Assembly: GCF_013402875.1 (NCBI RefSeq)
Contig: NZ_CP058579.1
Coordinates: 3,596,001 to 3,660,000 of the forward strand
Direction of reading: 5' to 3'
From: Halorarum salinum
GTDB taxonomy: Archaea > Halobacteriota > Halobacteria > Halobacteriales > Haloferacaceae
DNA length: 64,000 bases
The notes beneath the pieces were generated by a model that saw only the letters and a program-made list of their open reading frames with translations, was not told the DNA's origin and searched no databases. This document shows positions 50,715 to 60,083 of the stretch, piece by piece. Both the position numbers and the translations under genes were made by a program. Numbering within the stretch: position 1 is the first letter of the stretch; each line of letters begins with the position of its first letter.

Positions 50715-51887
50715 TCACTCCGTGGAGATGACGACCTCCTCGGTCGCGGTGGCCCCGTCGTCGTCGGTGACCCGCAGCGCCATGGACAGCTCACCGCAGT
50801 ACGACAGCGACGCCTCGACGGTCTCGCCGCCCTCCTCGAACTCGTCGGTGCCGTCGACGTCCCACTCGTAGCGCACGATCTCGCCGTCCGGGTCGCTCGA
50901 TGCGGACGCGTCGAGCACGACCGTGTCCCCCTCCGAGAAGTCGACGTCCTCCGCGTCCGCCGGGTCCGTCCCGATGACCGCCTCCGGGGGTTCGTTGTCC
51001 GCCCCGTCGTCCTCGCCGTCCGATCCGTCTTCCTCGTCCCCGTCGTCACCGTCCTCGCCTTCGTCACCGTCCTCGTCGTCCCCGTCGTCGATCGCCGATT
51101 CGTCCAGGAGTTCCTCCCAGAGGAGGCTCCTGACGATCCGCCTGTGCCACCGGATCCTCGTCGAGAGTTCCGGCTCGCTGGAGACGGTCTCGGCCAGGAA
51201 CGCGACGGCGTCGGTGTCGCGTGCCGCCTTGTGGACGAGCATGTTCGGCGTCTCGCTGGGCGGCAGGGAGAACGGTGCCACGGTGAAGTCGTACGCGGAG
51301 TCCGAGACGTGGTTCTCGTTCAACTGGTCGGCCGCCTCCTCGGCCTCCCGCTCGGCCTCGGCGTCGCGCGAGTGGAAGATCGCCTGCCCGACGCCGTCCT
51401 CGACGTCCCCGTCGTACAGGTTCCGGGACTCGTGGAGGTCGATGACGACGTCCGGCTCGAAGCGTTCGAGGACCCCCCAGATCGCCCGCGCGAGTTCGGT
51501 CGTCGGCTCCTCGCCGGTCGGGAACTGCCGGTTCAGGTCGGTCCCGTCGTCCCCGATCCGTGACCCGCTCTCGATGGCCGTGACGTTGGCCCGCGGGACG
51601 GTGACGAGGCGACCTCGTACGATGTCCATGTCCGACACGCTCGCTGCGGCCTCGTAGCCCGCGACCTCGTTCCCGTGGAGCCCCCCGACGACCAGCACGG
51701 TGGGGCCGTCGGCGTCCGCGGTCCGGACGGTCCCGGTCGTCTCGTACTCCGTCCCCTCGAGAATCGTGAACGAGTCCTCGGAGGTTTCGGCGTTCGCGCG
51801 GTCGGATGCGCCGACGATACCCAGTCCGCCGAGGGCGACCCCCGCGGCCGCGGCGAGCAACGGTCTCCGCTCCGTCTCCGGTTGCAT
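50715..51887 (-). CDS. Secreted M14/AstE-type metallopeptidase with C-terminal PKD domain
   Basis: 390 residues. Tat-type N terminus (TERRPLLAAAAGVALGGLGI, only an RR pair) and cleavage near residue 33. Zinc peptidase domain about 40-265: GGLHGNEVAGYEAA near 67 (His, Glu), VIDLHESRNLYDGDVED near 149 (third ligand), NRQFP with Arg near 117. Then a highly acidic linker of about 40 residues (DDGDDEDGDEGEDGDDGDEE) and a PKD-like domain about 306-390 (VVLDASASSDPDGEIVRYEW). It should cut amide bonds of a peptide or N-acyl amino acid outside the cell. AT-rich DNA upstream, including CTTAA-7nt-TTAAG at 51941-51957. Confidence 0.8.
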   Translation of the reverse strand: MQPETERRPLLAAAAGVALGGLGIVGASDRANAETSEDSFTILEGTEYETTGTVRTADADGPTVLVVGGLHGNEVAGYEAAASVSDMDIVRGRLVTVPRANVTAIESGSRIGDDGTDLNRQFPTGEEPTTELARAIWGVLERFEPDVVIDLHESRNLYDGDVEDGVGQAIFHSRDAEAEREAEEAADQLNENHVSDSAYDFTVAPFSLPPSETPNMLVHKAARDTDAVAFLAETVSSEPELSTRIRWHRRIVRSLLWEELLDESAIDDGDDEDGDEGEDGDDGDEEDGSDGEDDGADNEPPEAVIGTDPADAEDVDFSEGDTVVLDASASSDPDGEIVRYEWDVDGTDEFEEGGETVEASLSYCGELSMALRVTDDDGATATEEVVISTE

Positions 51888-51940
51888 GACGGGTACAGGA
51901 GGGGACGTTTAGCGATTAACTATACGCCGTGTAACGACCA

Positions 51941-51957
51941 CTTAACGCCGTATTAAG
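51941..51957. promoter_or_regulatory. Inverted repeat in divergent promoter region
   Basis: CTTAA and TTAAG arms with a 7-nt spacer (CGCCGTA), inside the AT-rich gap between the secreted peptidase and moxR genes. Other local AT islands (GATTAACTATACG at 51914-51926) should be the TATA box of the peptidase gene. Operator role is a guess. Confidence 0.3.
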
Positions 51958-52114
51958 CCGGGGCTAAACGCGTACGGCGTCCCGGCGCCGGCGGGGGACC
52001 GACCGTCGACGCCCACGCGCGAGCGCGTTCGCCGGCCGTGGCGGACCGCGTCCGCCGGCGTACGGGCGACGGTGGAGGGGCTAACAAAGTACGCCCCGCG
52101 TGTGGCGTCCGACG

Positions 52115-53080
52115 ATGAACGCACAGGACGTCGAGACCCGCTGTCGAGCCATCGTCGACGAGCTCTCGCGGACGGTCATCGTGGACGACGAGGTCCTGCG
52201 GACGGTGCTGACCGGGCTGCTCGCGGGCGGTCACGTCATGCTCGAGGACGTCCCCGGCACGGGGAAGACGCTCACCGCTCGGACGCTCGCGGACGCGCTG
52301 GGGCTCTCCTTCTCGCGCGTCCAGTTCACCCCTGACCTCCTCCCCTCGGACGTCACCGGGACCGACGTGTTCGACGAGGGGAGCCGGGAGTTTGAGTTCC
52401 GGCCCGGGCCGCTGTTCGCGAACGTCGTGCTCGCCGACGAGATCAACCGCGCCTCCCCGAAGACCCAGTCGGCGCTGCTGGAGGCGATGGAGGAGGAGCA
52501 GGTCACGGTGGGCGGCGAGACGCACCCGCTCCCGACGCCCTTCTTCGTCGTCGCGACGGGCAACCCGGTGGAGTCGGAGGGCACCTTCGAGCTCCCGGCG
52601 GCACAGCGGGACCGGTTCATGCTCGAGACGAGCATCGGCTACCCCGACATGGACGGCGAACTCGAACTGATCGACAGGCGGGCGAGCCGGCGGGCGACGC
52701 GGCCGAGCACGGAGCAGGTCTGCACGGCCGGGGAGGTCGAGGAACTCCGCGAGGCGCCCGAGGACGTCCACGTCGAACCGCCGGTGAGGCGGTACGTCGC
52801 CTCCGTCACGCGGGCGACGCGCGAGGACGACCGCGTCGCCACGGGCGTCTCGCCGCGCGGGACCGAGCGGCTGTTCGAGGCCGCGCGGGCGAGGGCGGCG
52901 ATCGGCGGCCGGGAGTACGTCTCCCCCGACGAGGTGAAGGACGTGGCCCCGGCCGCGCTCGCCCACCGGCTCATCCTGACCGCCGAAGCCCGCATCGAGG
53001 GCGTCGGCAAGCGGGAGGTCGTCGACGACGTGCTCTCGACGGTCGAGGTGCCGAAGCTCTCGGGGGCCGAACGTCGCTGA
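52115..53080 (+). CDS. MoxR-family AAA+ ATPase
   Basis: 321 residues. Walker A LEDVPGTGKTLTARTLA near 43-59 (Lys51), Walker B NVVLADEINRASPKTQSALL near 104-123, sensor 1 VVATGNPVESEGTFELPAAQ near 146-165 and arginine-finger region AQRDRFMLE. The C-terminal lid has TGVSPRGTERLFEAARARAA near 246. MoxR proteins act as chaperones that insert metals or assemble complexes with DUF58/VWA partners. The partners here are encoded convergently in the next operon. ATG 52115 fits the family start. Confidence 0.92.
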   Translation: MNAQDVETRCRAIVDELSRTVIVDDEVLRTVLTGLLAGGHVMLEDVPGTGKTLTARTLADALGLSFSRVQFTPDLLPSDVTGTDVFDEGSREFEFRPGPLFANVVLADEINRASPKTQSALLEAMEEEQVTVGGETHPLPTPFFVVATGNPVESEGTFELPAAQRDRFMLETSIGYPDMDGELELIDRRASRRATRPSTEQVCTAGEVEELREAPEDVHVEPPVRRYVASVTRATREDDRVATGVSPRGTERLFEAARARAAIGGREYVSPDEVKDVAPAALAHRLILTAEARIEGVGKREVVDDVLSTVEVPKLSGAERR

Positions 53081-53130
53081 GCGGAACGTCCGAAACGTCC
53101 GTCCGACGGGGCGCCGCCGAAACCGCACGC

Positions 53131-53874
53131 TCACTGGCGGAGCGCCAGGACGAGCACGAGGCCGGCGACGAGGAGGGCGGTAAAGCCTGTCAGCGAGAGC
53201 TCGCGGATCCCGAGCCGGTCGACGCCGAGCGCCGCGAGGAACGCGCCGACTCCGACGGCCAGGCTCCCGCCGCCGTGGACCAGCTCCGCGCGGTACGTGC
53301 TCGCCCCTCGCCCCACCTGGGCACCCAGCGAAACCGCCTGCTCCCCGAGGTCCCACGCGAGGACCGCCGCCAGACCGGCGAGGAGTAAGGTCCCGAGCGT
53401 CGCGCCGTGAACGACGCCGCTCGTGAGCACGCCGACGAACAGCAGCGCCGTCCCGGCCGTCACGAGCGTGCGCTCCCTGCCCGCTCGGACTGGGAGGAGG
53501 CCGGCGAGGAGCACGGCCAGGCCGACCAGCCCCGGCGCGAGTTCGAGCCGGTGGATCATCGCCGGCGGACGCGTGAGCGCGACGGCGACCGCCGTCGCGA
53601 TCAGCGACGCGCCGACGACCGCGAACAGTCCCCCGACGACGCCCGCCGGCGCCCCGTCGACCCGGGAGCGACGCCGCCAGGCCGCGTACCCGGCGGCGAC
53701 GAACACGATGCCGGCCACCTCCACCAGCAAGGCCTGCCACTGCTCGGGGGTGTCGATCAGGAGCGCGACGGACGCGACGCCCGCCGCGACCGCGAGGACG
53801 CTCCCCGGGACGGTGGGGCGGAGGTCCGGCCGCTCGACCGGACGGTCGGCCGAGCGCGGGGCGGACGCGGTCAC
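53131..53874 (-). CDS. Polytopic membrane protein of the MoxR-DUF58 locus (DUF7519-like)
   Basis: 247 residues, six to seven hydrophobic helices: about 21-38, 46-60, 72-95, 104-118, 128-152 and 199-246, with a cytoplasmic loop of QAVSLGAQVGRGASTYRAEL. No catalytic motif. GTG start overlaps the DUF58 stop by 4 nt (GTGA), so it is the last gene of the four-gene operon. It ends 50 bp from the convergent moxR stop. In haloarchaea such proteins are repeatedly seen beside DUF58 genes. Confidence 0.7.
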   Translation of the reverse strand: MTASAPRSADRPVERPDLRPTVPGSVLAVAAGVASVALLIDTPEQWQALLVEVAGIVFVAAGYAAWRRRSRVDGAPAGVVGGLFAVVGASLIATAVAVALTRPPAMIHRLELAPGLVGLAVLLAGLLPVRAGRERTLVTAGTALLFVGVLTSGVVHGATLGTLLLAGLAAVLAWDLGEQAVSLGAQVGRGASTYRAELVHGGGSLAVGVGAFLAALGVDRLGIRELSLTGFTALLVAGLVLVLALRQ

Positions 53875-55409
53875 GCCGATCCCCCCGCGGCCGCGGCCAG
53901 CGCCGTCCGGAGGTCCTCGCCGGCCGCCCAGTCGACGACCGGCACGCCGGTCCGCCGGAGCGTCCGGAGCCGGCGCGAGCGCTCGACGCCCGCCAGCCGG
54001 GTTCCGACCGTCTCCGGCGCGGTGGTGTCGGGGCTGACGACGTACACGGGATGTCCGGCGGCCTCGAGCGATCGAACGGCGCCGAGGACGCCGTCGTCGG
54101 CGAGCGGGCTCACCAGCGTCACCTGGGTCCCCGGGTCGAGTCGCTCCCGCAGTTCGGCGGCCTGGCGCCCGCGGGCCCCCCGGGCGGTCCCGTCCCTCCG
54201 CCCGCCGTCCGACAGCGTGGCCACGCCGTCGGGGAGCCGTGCCGGGCTCGCTTCCTCGTCCGACCCGCGGTCGCCGCTCCGGTTTCCGTCCACCCCGCCC
54301 GTACGTCCGGCGTTCTCCCCGGTGGGCCACCCGTTCCGACCCGCACGTCCCGGTCCGCCGGGGCTCGATCCGTCCCCGGGGCCGTCCGCCGTGCCGAACG
54401 CCGGGTGCGTGTCGAGCGCGTGCCGGAGGCGGTCGAGGTGGGCGGTCCCGCCGGACGGCGGGATCCAGCAGTGACGGTCCCCGAGCGTCGCGAGCCCGAC
54501 CTCGTGGTTCGCCGCCTCCAGGGCGCTCGCCAGCCTGTCCGCCGCGAGGACCCCCCGGGCGAGCGCGTGGGGGTTCGAACGCGCGTCGACGTCCGCGGTC
54601 GGATCGACGTCGGAGCCGGAGGCCGGATCGGTCGACCCCGAACGCCCGTCGGGGGCGTCCGGCCCGCTCGCCCCCGCGGCCGGCGGGGAGCCGACGTCGA
54701 GACAGAGGACCACCGAGGCCGACCGTTCCTCCCTGTACTCGACCGTCGCCAGTTCGCCCGTCCGGGCGAAGCGCCGCCAGTCGACCCGGTTCATCGGGTC
54801 GCCCGGCCGGTACTCCCGCGTCCGGTGGAACTCGATGCCGCTCCCGCCGTCGTCGGTGACGAGTTCGCCGGGGCGGTTGCGCGTCAGTTCCCGGAGCGCC
54901 GCGGCGGGTACCGGCGCCCCGCAGTCGACGACCGTCGGATGGGCGGCGGCCGTCCGCAGTTCGGTCGCGCCGCTGGCGTCCCGCGAGACGACGGTCGCCG
55001 GCTCGAAGCGGTGTTTCCCGGGCCGCGCCTCGACCGAGTAGCGGAACGTCGCCTCGCCGCCCGGGGGCAGCGCCGTCGCGTGTCGCGGCGTCCCGTCGAC
55101 CACGGGGAGCAGCGACGGCACGCCGTCGACGACCCGGAGGTCCGGGAGCGACCGGTCCCCCTCGTTCCTGACGGTCACCGTCACGTCGACCCGGTCGCCC
55201 TCGGCGGGCGAGTCCGGGGCGGTCGTCCGCTCGACGGCGAGGTCCGGCTCCGGCGACGGGGGGACGAGCCGCGGGTAGGCCGCGAACCCGACGCCGAGCG
55301 CCGCGAGGAGCAGCACGTCGGGGCGCTGTGCCAGCAGGCCGACGGCGCCGGCGAACAGGGAGACGGCGACGACGCCGCGCCAGCGTCCCGTCGCGGACGG
55401 CGCGGTCAC
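53871..55409 (-). CDS. DUF58-domain protein with membrane anchor
   Basis: 512 residues. Two TM segments at about 12-45, then a Ig-like domain about 55-150 (VDVTVTVRNEGDRSLPDLRV), and the DUF58 core with the hallmark GIEFHRTREYRPGDPMNRVD near 200-219 then WRRFARTGELATVEY. A vWA-like part follows (VVLCLDVGS) with long inserts rich in Gly, Ser, Asp and Arg, and ends GVPVVDWAAGEDLRTALAAA. These proteins work with MoxR ATPases; in bacteria they relate to envelope or respiratory assembly. GTG start overlaps the previous stop. Confidence 0.85.
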   Translation of the reverse strand: MTAPSATGRWRGVVAVSLFAGAVGLLAQRPDVLLLAALGVGFAAYPRLVPPSPEPDLAVERTTAPDSPAEGDRVDVTVTVRNEGDRSLPDLRVVDGVPSLLPVVDGTPRHATALPPGGEATFRYSVEARPGKHRFEPATVVSRDASGATELRTAAAHPTVVDCGAPVPAAALRELTRNRPGELVTDDGGSGIEFHRTREYRPGDPMNRVDWRRFARTGELATVEYREERSASVVLCLDVGSPPAAGASGPDAPDGRSGSTDPASGSDVDPTADVDARSNPHALARGVLAADRLASALEAANHEVGLATLGDRHCWIPPSGGTAHLDRLRHALDTHPAFGTADGPGDGSSPGGPGRAGRNGWPTGENAGRTGGVDGNRSGDRGSDEEASPARLPDGVATLSDGGRRDGTARGARGRQAAELRERLDPGTQVTLVSPLADDGVLGAVRSLEAAGHPVYVVSPDTTAPETVGTRLAGVERSRRLRTLRRTGVPVVDWAAGEDLRTALAAAAGGSA

Positions 55410-55993
55410 GTCCGATCCCCCTCCAGCGACTGGAGCGCCGCGACCGCCGTCCGGACCCGCCGCCGGAACCAGTGGTCGCCGGCGAGGAGCGTCCCGAGCT
55501 TCCGCTTGAGCGGCGGGTCCTCGAGGGTCGCCGTCGCGAGGAACGCCGCCGCGTCCGCGTCGTCGGTCCACTCGCCGCGTTCCACGCGCTCGCGGGCGGC
55601 GCTCCGGGAGCACCGATCCCGCTCCGCGACCGCGCTCACCGCGGCCCGTCGGAGCCGCCCGTGGACCCGCCCGTGTTCCGCGGTCGTCCGGAGTGGCGGG
55701 AGCGCGTCGAGCGCCGCGTCGACCTCCCTCCCCATCGACGCGGGGGCGACGCCCTCGACGGCCGGGGGGGTCGCCTCCGCGACGCCGGTGGCGGCCCGCG
55801 CGAGCAGGACCGCGACGGTCGCGGCGAGCGCGAACGCGGCGAACGCGGCGACGAGGAGGTAGTCGTTTCCGAGCCGCGCGACCACGGCCGCCGTCGGGAC
55901 GAGGTCCGCGACGACAGGGGAGACGAGGACGAACGCGGCGAACGCGAGCGCGGCGAACGCGAGCGCGCGCGAGACGGGCCGTTCCGGGGTCAT
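55406..55993 (-). CDS. Membrane protein of the MoxR-DUF58 locus (DUF7269-like)
   Basis: 195 residues. Two hydrophobic segments at about 8-28 and 45-67, then a soluble helical part (about 75-195) with SMGREVDAALDALPPLRTTA, SAARERVERGEWTDDADAAA and WFRRRVRTAVAALQSLEGDR. No known catalytic motif. ATG overlaps the DUF4129 gene stop (ATGA) and its own stop overlaps the DUF58 start, so the four genes are coupled. Position between DUF4129 and DUF58 genes recurs in haloarchaea as far as I recall. Confidence 0.7.
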   Translation of the reverse strand: MTPERPVSRALAFAALAFAAFVLVSPVVADLVPTAAVVARLGNDYLLVAAFAAFALAATVAVLLARAATGVAEATPPAVEGVAPASMGREVDAALDALPPLRTTAEHGRVHGRLRRAAVSAVAERDRCSRSAARERVERGEWTDDADAAAFLATATLEDPPLKRKLGTLLAGDHWFRRRVRTAVAALQSLEGDRT

Positions 55994-56847
55994 GGGCTCC
56001 CGCCCCCGCGGTCGTCGGCGTCGATCGGAACGTCGAGGCGGCGGCCCGTCCGCCTCGCGACCCGCTCGTGTCGCTCCGTGACCGGCCGCCCGCCGTACCG
56101 CACTTCCCGGAACGCCTCGGTGAGCGCGTCCACCGCGTCGGGGTCGAACCCGGCCCGGACGGCCGCGGCCGCACACTCGCCGGGGGTCATCGCGGCGGGG
56201 CGATCGGGGTCGAGCGTGCGGACCATCCCGACCCAGGCCCGGTCGACGGCGTTCGACGGCGGCCCGTCGAGCCAGTCGTCGGTCGCGGAGCCGTCCTCGA
56301 CCGCCGGATCGGGGTCGGCGAGGAGGGCCCGCAGTCGATCCCGGTATCGGTGGACGAGCCAACCCGCCGCGAGCAACGCGGCGAGGAGCAGGAGGTACGG
56401 GAGGAGCGCGAGGAGGCGCCCGAGGAGGGAGAGGTCGCCCGGCGTCTCCCCCGGGAGGCCGCTCGCGCCGCTGCTCCCGTCGGAACCGCCGCTGCTCGAC
56501 TCCGAGGCCGCGCTGCTTCCGGCCGGCCGGGATCGGTCGTCCGCGGAGTCCCTCGGGCGATCGGCGGCGACCTCCTCGTCCGCGTCGGAGCGCCCCGGGT
56601 CGGCCGCCTCGTCGCCGTCTGGGTCGGACCGCTCGGCGGCGCCGTCCGAGCCGTCGGGGTCGCCGGCGCTCATCTCCCGAACGATCGTCGCCGCGTCGTC
56701 CTGGCCGATCGGGAGGCGGTCGTAGTCGAGGTCGATGACGTCGTCGGCGTCCGTGCTCGTCGCCGACTCGAACGTCGTCGCCGCGACGCCGAGCGCGCCG
56801 ATCGCGACCATCGCCATCGCGAGGTTCAGAATCGCGTCCCTGTTCAT
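55990..56847 (-). CDS. DUF4129-domain membrane protein
   Basis: 285 residues, first gene of the operon. N-terminal TM about 6-24; a long linker rich in Asp, Ser, Gly and Glu (about 60-140); second TM about 145-168 (LLALLPYLLLLAALLAAGWL); then the DUF4129 domain about 205-275 with AWVGMVRTLDPDRPAAMTPG, ECAAAAVRAGFDPDAVDALT and FREVRYGGRPVTERHERVAR. DUF4129 is otherwise the tail of membrane transglutaminases, which this locus lacks. Promoter presumably in the AT-poor 374-bp gap upstream. Confidence 0.78.
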   Translation of the reverse strand: MNRDAILNLAMAMVAIGALGVAATTFESATSTDADDVIDLDYDRLPIGQDDAATIVREMSAGDPDGSDGAAERSDPDGDEAADPGRSDADEEVAADRPRDSADDRSRPAGSSAASESSSGGSDGSSGASGLPGETPGDLSLLGRLLALLPYLLLLAALLAAGWLVHRYRDRLRALLADPDPAVEDGSATDDWLDGPPSNAVDRAWVGMVRTLDPDRPAAMTPGECAAAAVRAGFDPDAVDALTEAFREVRYGGRPVTERHERVARRTGRRLDVPIDADDRGGGSP

Positions 56848-57221
56848 GGTGCGGAGGAGCGTCGCATCGTCCGATGGTAACTCCCGGCCGGGGATTTGTT
56901 ATGGAGCACCAAGGTCCGGCGGCGGGGCGGTTGGCCGAGGCTTCGGGGGCGGGCCACGCGCCCGAAGCAGGTCGGGACTTCAGGGGACCGACGTCCCGGT
57001 CCGCCGGCGTCGCCCGCGTCGTGTGAGCCCGGGGACGGCCGGGTCGCGGTCCGGGCGGTAAGGATCGACCTTCTTCCCTTTACCCGGAGGTAACCCCTCC
57101 CTAGCGGGGCCGACGGCGAATCCGACGTGGAAAACGGGACCCGCGCCCACGCGGGGTGCGCGGTTTCGACGACCTCCCAGTCCGTCGACGGCCGGCCAGG
57201 TCGCGTGCCGGCCGCCCGCTA
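56848..57221. other. Intergenic region with hairpin
   Basis: 374 bp between the stop of the AddA-like gene and the DUF4129 start, both minus strand. Contains an inverted repeat GCTTCGGG-13 nt-CCCGAAGC at 56940-56968, about 260 nt after the AddA-like stop, and the promoter of the DUF4129 operon. No gene visible. Confidence 0.5.
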
Positions 57222-60083
57222 CTACGGGGCGGTCGGCGTCGCCCCTTCCTCCCGGAGGAGGTCGACGAGGTCCGTGACCGGGAGCGGGTCGACCGGGACC
57301 AGGTCGCCGTCGTACGTGTAGTGGACGTGAGCGTCGACGGTCCGGTCCGTGAACCACTCGTCGAGCACCCGGTGGTAGACGCTGACCTGCTTGCGGTACT
57401 CCCCGTGGGCCCGTCGGGTCGTGTCGGTCTTGAAGTCGACGACCTCGACCGTCCCCGGTCGGACGTGGACGAGGTCCGCCAGCCCCGAGAGGACGACGCG
57501 CTCCCCGTCGACCTCGAGCGGCAGGACGATCTCCTCCTCCGGGCGGAGTTCGCCCCCGAGCGAGTCGAGGAGGTCGACGACGTGGCCCGCGTCCGGCTCC
57601 AGCCGGGCCGGCGGGTCGTCGGTCTCGCCCAGCGCGTACCGCTCCGCGAACTCGTGGACGTCGGTCCCGTAGGCCGCGCCGCGTCCGTCCGCCGTCCCGG
57701 AGAACGCCTCCTCGCGCATCAGCGTGTGGGGCGTGTACCCGACCGGTCCCTCCGGCGTCGGCACGGAGAACCCGAGGGTCGCCTGTTCGGTCCCCCCGGC
57801 GTCGGCGCGCCGGACGGTCGGCTCGACCGTCCCGATATCGACCGGCAGTTCCTCGAGGAACGCGTTCGGCTCCCCGCCCGCGGCGAACACGAGGTGCCGT
57901 TCGGCGCGCGTCAGCGCGACGTACAGCAGCCGGCGCTCCTCGTCGTACTCGGTCGGCAGACAGCGCCGCAGGGCGTCGGTCCGCCAGTCGTGGTAGACGT
58001 GCGGGTGGCCGTGGTCCTCGGCGTACACCCGCCGAGCGCGGAGGCCGAGGGGATCCTCGAACGTGATCGTCCCCGCGCCGCCGCCGCCCGGGGGGAACCG
58101 GTTCGCGTTCATGTTCGCCAGCACGACGATCGGGTGTTCGAGCCCCTTCGTCGCGTGAATCGTTCTGACCGTCACCGAGTCGGCGCCGGCGCCCGCGCTC
58201 ACCTCGCGGGTGGCGCCCGACTCGACGCCCCGCTCGAGGAACCGGATCAGGTCCCCGCGTGTCATCGTCGTCGCGGCGCGGACCGACTCGACCGCGTCGA
58301 GCACCGTCGCCGCCACCCCGCCGTCGTACCCGTACCGGGAGAACACCCGCCGCGCGACGCCGCCGACGCCGTTGGCGCCCGCGAGTTCCGTGCGGAACGC
58401 GCGCATGTTCCCGGGATAGGTCCCCTCCTCGAGCACGTGCCGGACCTCCTCGAAGGAGTAGCCCGCCTCCTCCAGCACGACGGCCCAGCCGCGGTCGGCG
58501 TCCGACTCGAGGATCCGGAGCCAGGCGAGGAGGAGCTTCGCCTGGTCGGTCCGGAACAGTTCGACGCCGCCCTCGTAGGCCATCGGCAGGTCGTACTCTC
58601 GGGCGACCTCCAGGAGCTCCCGGCCGTAGTCGCGGGTCCTGGTCAGCACCGCGACGTCGCCGTACCCCGGGGCCACCAGTTCCCCGTCCCGCTCGATCGC
58701 GTACGCCTCGTCTCCGACGATGGACTGGACCTTCGCCAGCACCGCCTCGTGTTCGTCCTCGTGGCTGATCGCCTCGATGCGGGAGTTCCCGAACGCGGCG
58801 TTCGACTCGAGCGGGACGATCCGGTCGCGGACGGCCGCCGGGTCCACCTCGTCGCCACCGGTCGCGGGCGTCACCAGCGCGCGTTCCGCGAAGTCGATGA
58901 TCGCCTGCGTCGAGCGGTAGTTCTCGACGAGTTCCAGCCGGGACACCCCGTCGATCGGGAGCCCCACCCGCTCGCGGTCGTCGTTCAGTTCGGCGGCGAA
59001 CCGTTCGAGGCGGGCCTCGAACTCGGCCACGTTCTCGACGGCGGCGTACTGGAACGAGTAGATGCTCTGCTTCCAGTCGCCGACCACGCAGAGGTTGTCC
59101 GTCCCCGCGAGCAGCAGCGCGAGCTTGAACTGGATCTCGCTGGAGTCCTGGAACTCGTCGACCATCACGTGCTCGAAGGCGAGCTCCTCGCGGAGGTCGT
59201 GGTCCTCGCACAGCAGGACGAACGCGAACAGCTGCAGGAAGCCGAACGTGAGGTAGTTCCGTCGCAGCGCGAACGCGAGGTAGCCGCGGTAGACGTCGTG
59301 GACGAACGACTTCAGGGCCTCGCGGTCGTCCTCGAACAGCAGTTCCGCGGTCCCGTCCGGGACCCGCTTGGTTCCCTCTCCCCTGAGTTCCGCCCGCGAC
59401 GGCGCGTCGGCCCTGTAGCACTTCCCCCGCCCGTAGCTCCCGAGCCGCTCGCGGATCCGGGACTGCTTTCCCCCGCCGTTCCGTGGCCGGTTCCCCGCCT
59501 CGAACGTCTCCGCGAACGCCTCGAAGTCGCCGTCGAGGTGGCGCTCGCCGTTCCGGTACCAGCCCTCCTCGGTCGGGAAGACGCCCTTCGCGGCCAGCTG
59601 GTTCACCAGCCCCAGCAGCTCCGTCGGCTCCTCGACGACGCGCAGGAACGGCTCGTGTTCGGGGTGGTCGTCGGCGAACCGGCCGTAGAACTCGCGGAAC
59701 AGCTCCCGCTCGACGGTCTCGTCGTCGACCAGCCGGGTCGCGCGGGTGATGCGGTCGTCGATGCCGAGCAACGTCGGCGCGTGGACGCCGTGTTCCAGCA
59801 GGACGTCGTGGCAGAGGCCGTGGAACGTCCCGATGGGGGCGTCCCGGAGTTCGCGCACGCCGTAGTCGCTGTGGGCGACGATGCGGTCCCGCATCTCGGT
59901 CGCGGCGTTGTTCGTGAACGTGACGAGCAGCACGTCGTCGGGTTCCACGTCCCCGCCGTCGACGAGGTTCGCGTACCGTCGGGTGATCGTGAACGTCTTC
60001 CCGGTTCCGGGGCCGGCGTCGACGAGGTGGACCCCCTCCGTGCTCTCGATCAGCCGTCGTTGCTGGCCGTTGGGTTCGGTCAT
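57222..60083 (-). CDS. AddA/UvrD-like ATP-dependent helicase-nuclease
   Basis: 953 residues. Superfamily 1 helicase motifs in order: Walker A DAGPGTGKTFTITRRYANL near 22, Ia VTFTNNAATEMRDR near 54, Walker B VMVDEFQDSSEIQFK near 308, III VVGDWKQSIYSFQYA near 331, IV/V with VRTIHATKGLEHPIVVLANM near 610, VI RRLLYVALTRAERHLVF near 681. The C terminus (about 760-953) is a PD-(D/E)xK nuclease: GTDVHEFAERYALGE, ADLVHVRPGTVEVVDFKTDT and EYRKQVSVYHR. This is the AddA layout of bacterial double-strand-break resection. The ATG overlaps the AddB-like stop (ATGA). Length is shorter than bacterial AddA (about 1200). Confidence 0.88.
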   Translation of the reverse strand: MTEPNGQQRRLIESTEGVHLVDAGPGTGKTFTITRRYANLVDGGDVEPDDVLLVTFTNNAATEMRDRIVAHSDYGVRELRDAPIGTFHGLCHDVLLEHGVHAPTLLGIDDRITRATRLVDDETVERELFREFYGRFADDHPEHEPFLRVVEEPTELLGLVNQLAAKGVFPTEEGWYRNGERHLDGDFEAFAETFEAGNRPRNGGGKQSRIRERLGSYGRGKCYRADAPSRAELRGEGTKRVPDGTAELLFEDDREALKSFVHDVYRGYLAFALRRNYLTFGFLQLFAFVLLCEDHDLREELAFEHVMVDEFQDSSEIQFKLALLLAGTDNLCVVGDWKQSIYSFQYAAVENVAEFEARLERFAAELNDDRERVGLPIDGVSRLELVENYRSTQAIIDFAERALVTPATGGDEVDPAAVRDRIVPLESNAAFGNSRIEAISHEDEHEAVLAKVQSIVGDEAYAIERDGELVAPGYGDVAVLTRTRDYGRELLEVAREYDLPMAYEGGVELFRTDQAKLLLAWLRILESDADRGWAVVLEEAGYSFEEVRHVLEEGTYPGNMRAFRTELAGANGVGGVARRVFSRYGYDGGVAATVLDAVESVRAATTMTRGDLIRFLERGVESGATREVSAGAGADSVTVRTIHATKGLEHPIVVLANMNANRFPPGGGGAGTITFEDPLGLRARRVYAEDHGHPHVYHDWRTDALRRCLPTEYDEERRLLYVALTRAERHLVFAAGGEPNAFLEELPVDIGTVEPTVRRADAGGTEQATLGFSVPTPEGPVGYTPHTLMREEAFSGTADGRGAAYGTDVHEFAERYALGETDDPPARLEPDAGHVVDLLDSLGGELRPEEEIVLPLEVDGERVVLSGLADLVHVRPGTVEVVDFKTDTTRRAHGEYRKQVSVYHRVLDEWFTDRTVDAHVHYTYDGDLVPVDPLPVTDLVDLLREEGATPTAP

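Noticed and set aside
57060-57110. Terminator after the AddA-like gene
   Set aside because: Read on the minus strand, this segment has no T tract, and the nearby hairpin is 260 nt away from the stop; listed only as a hairpin.
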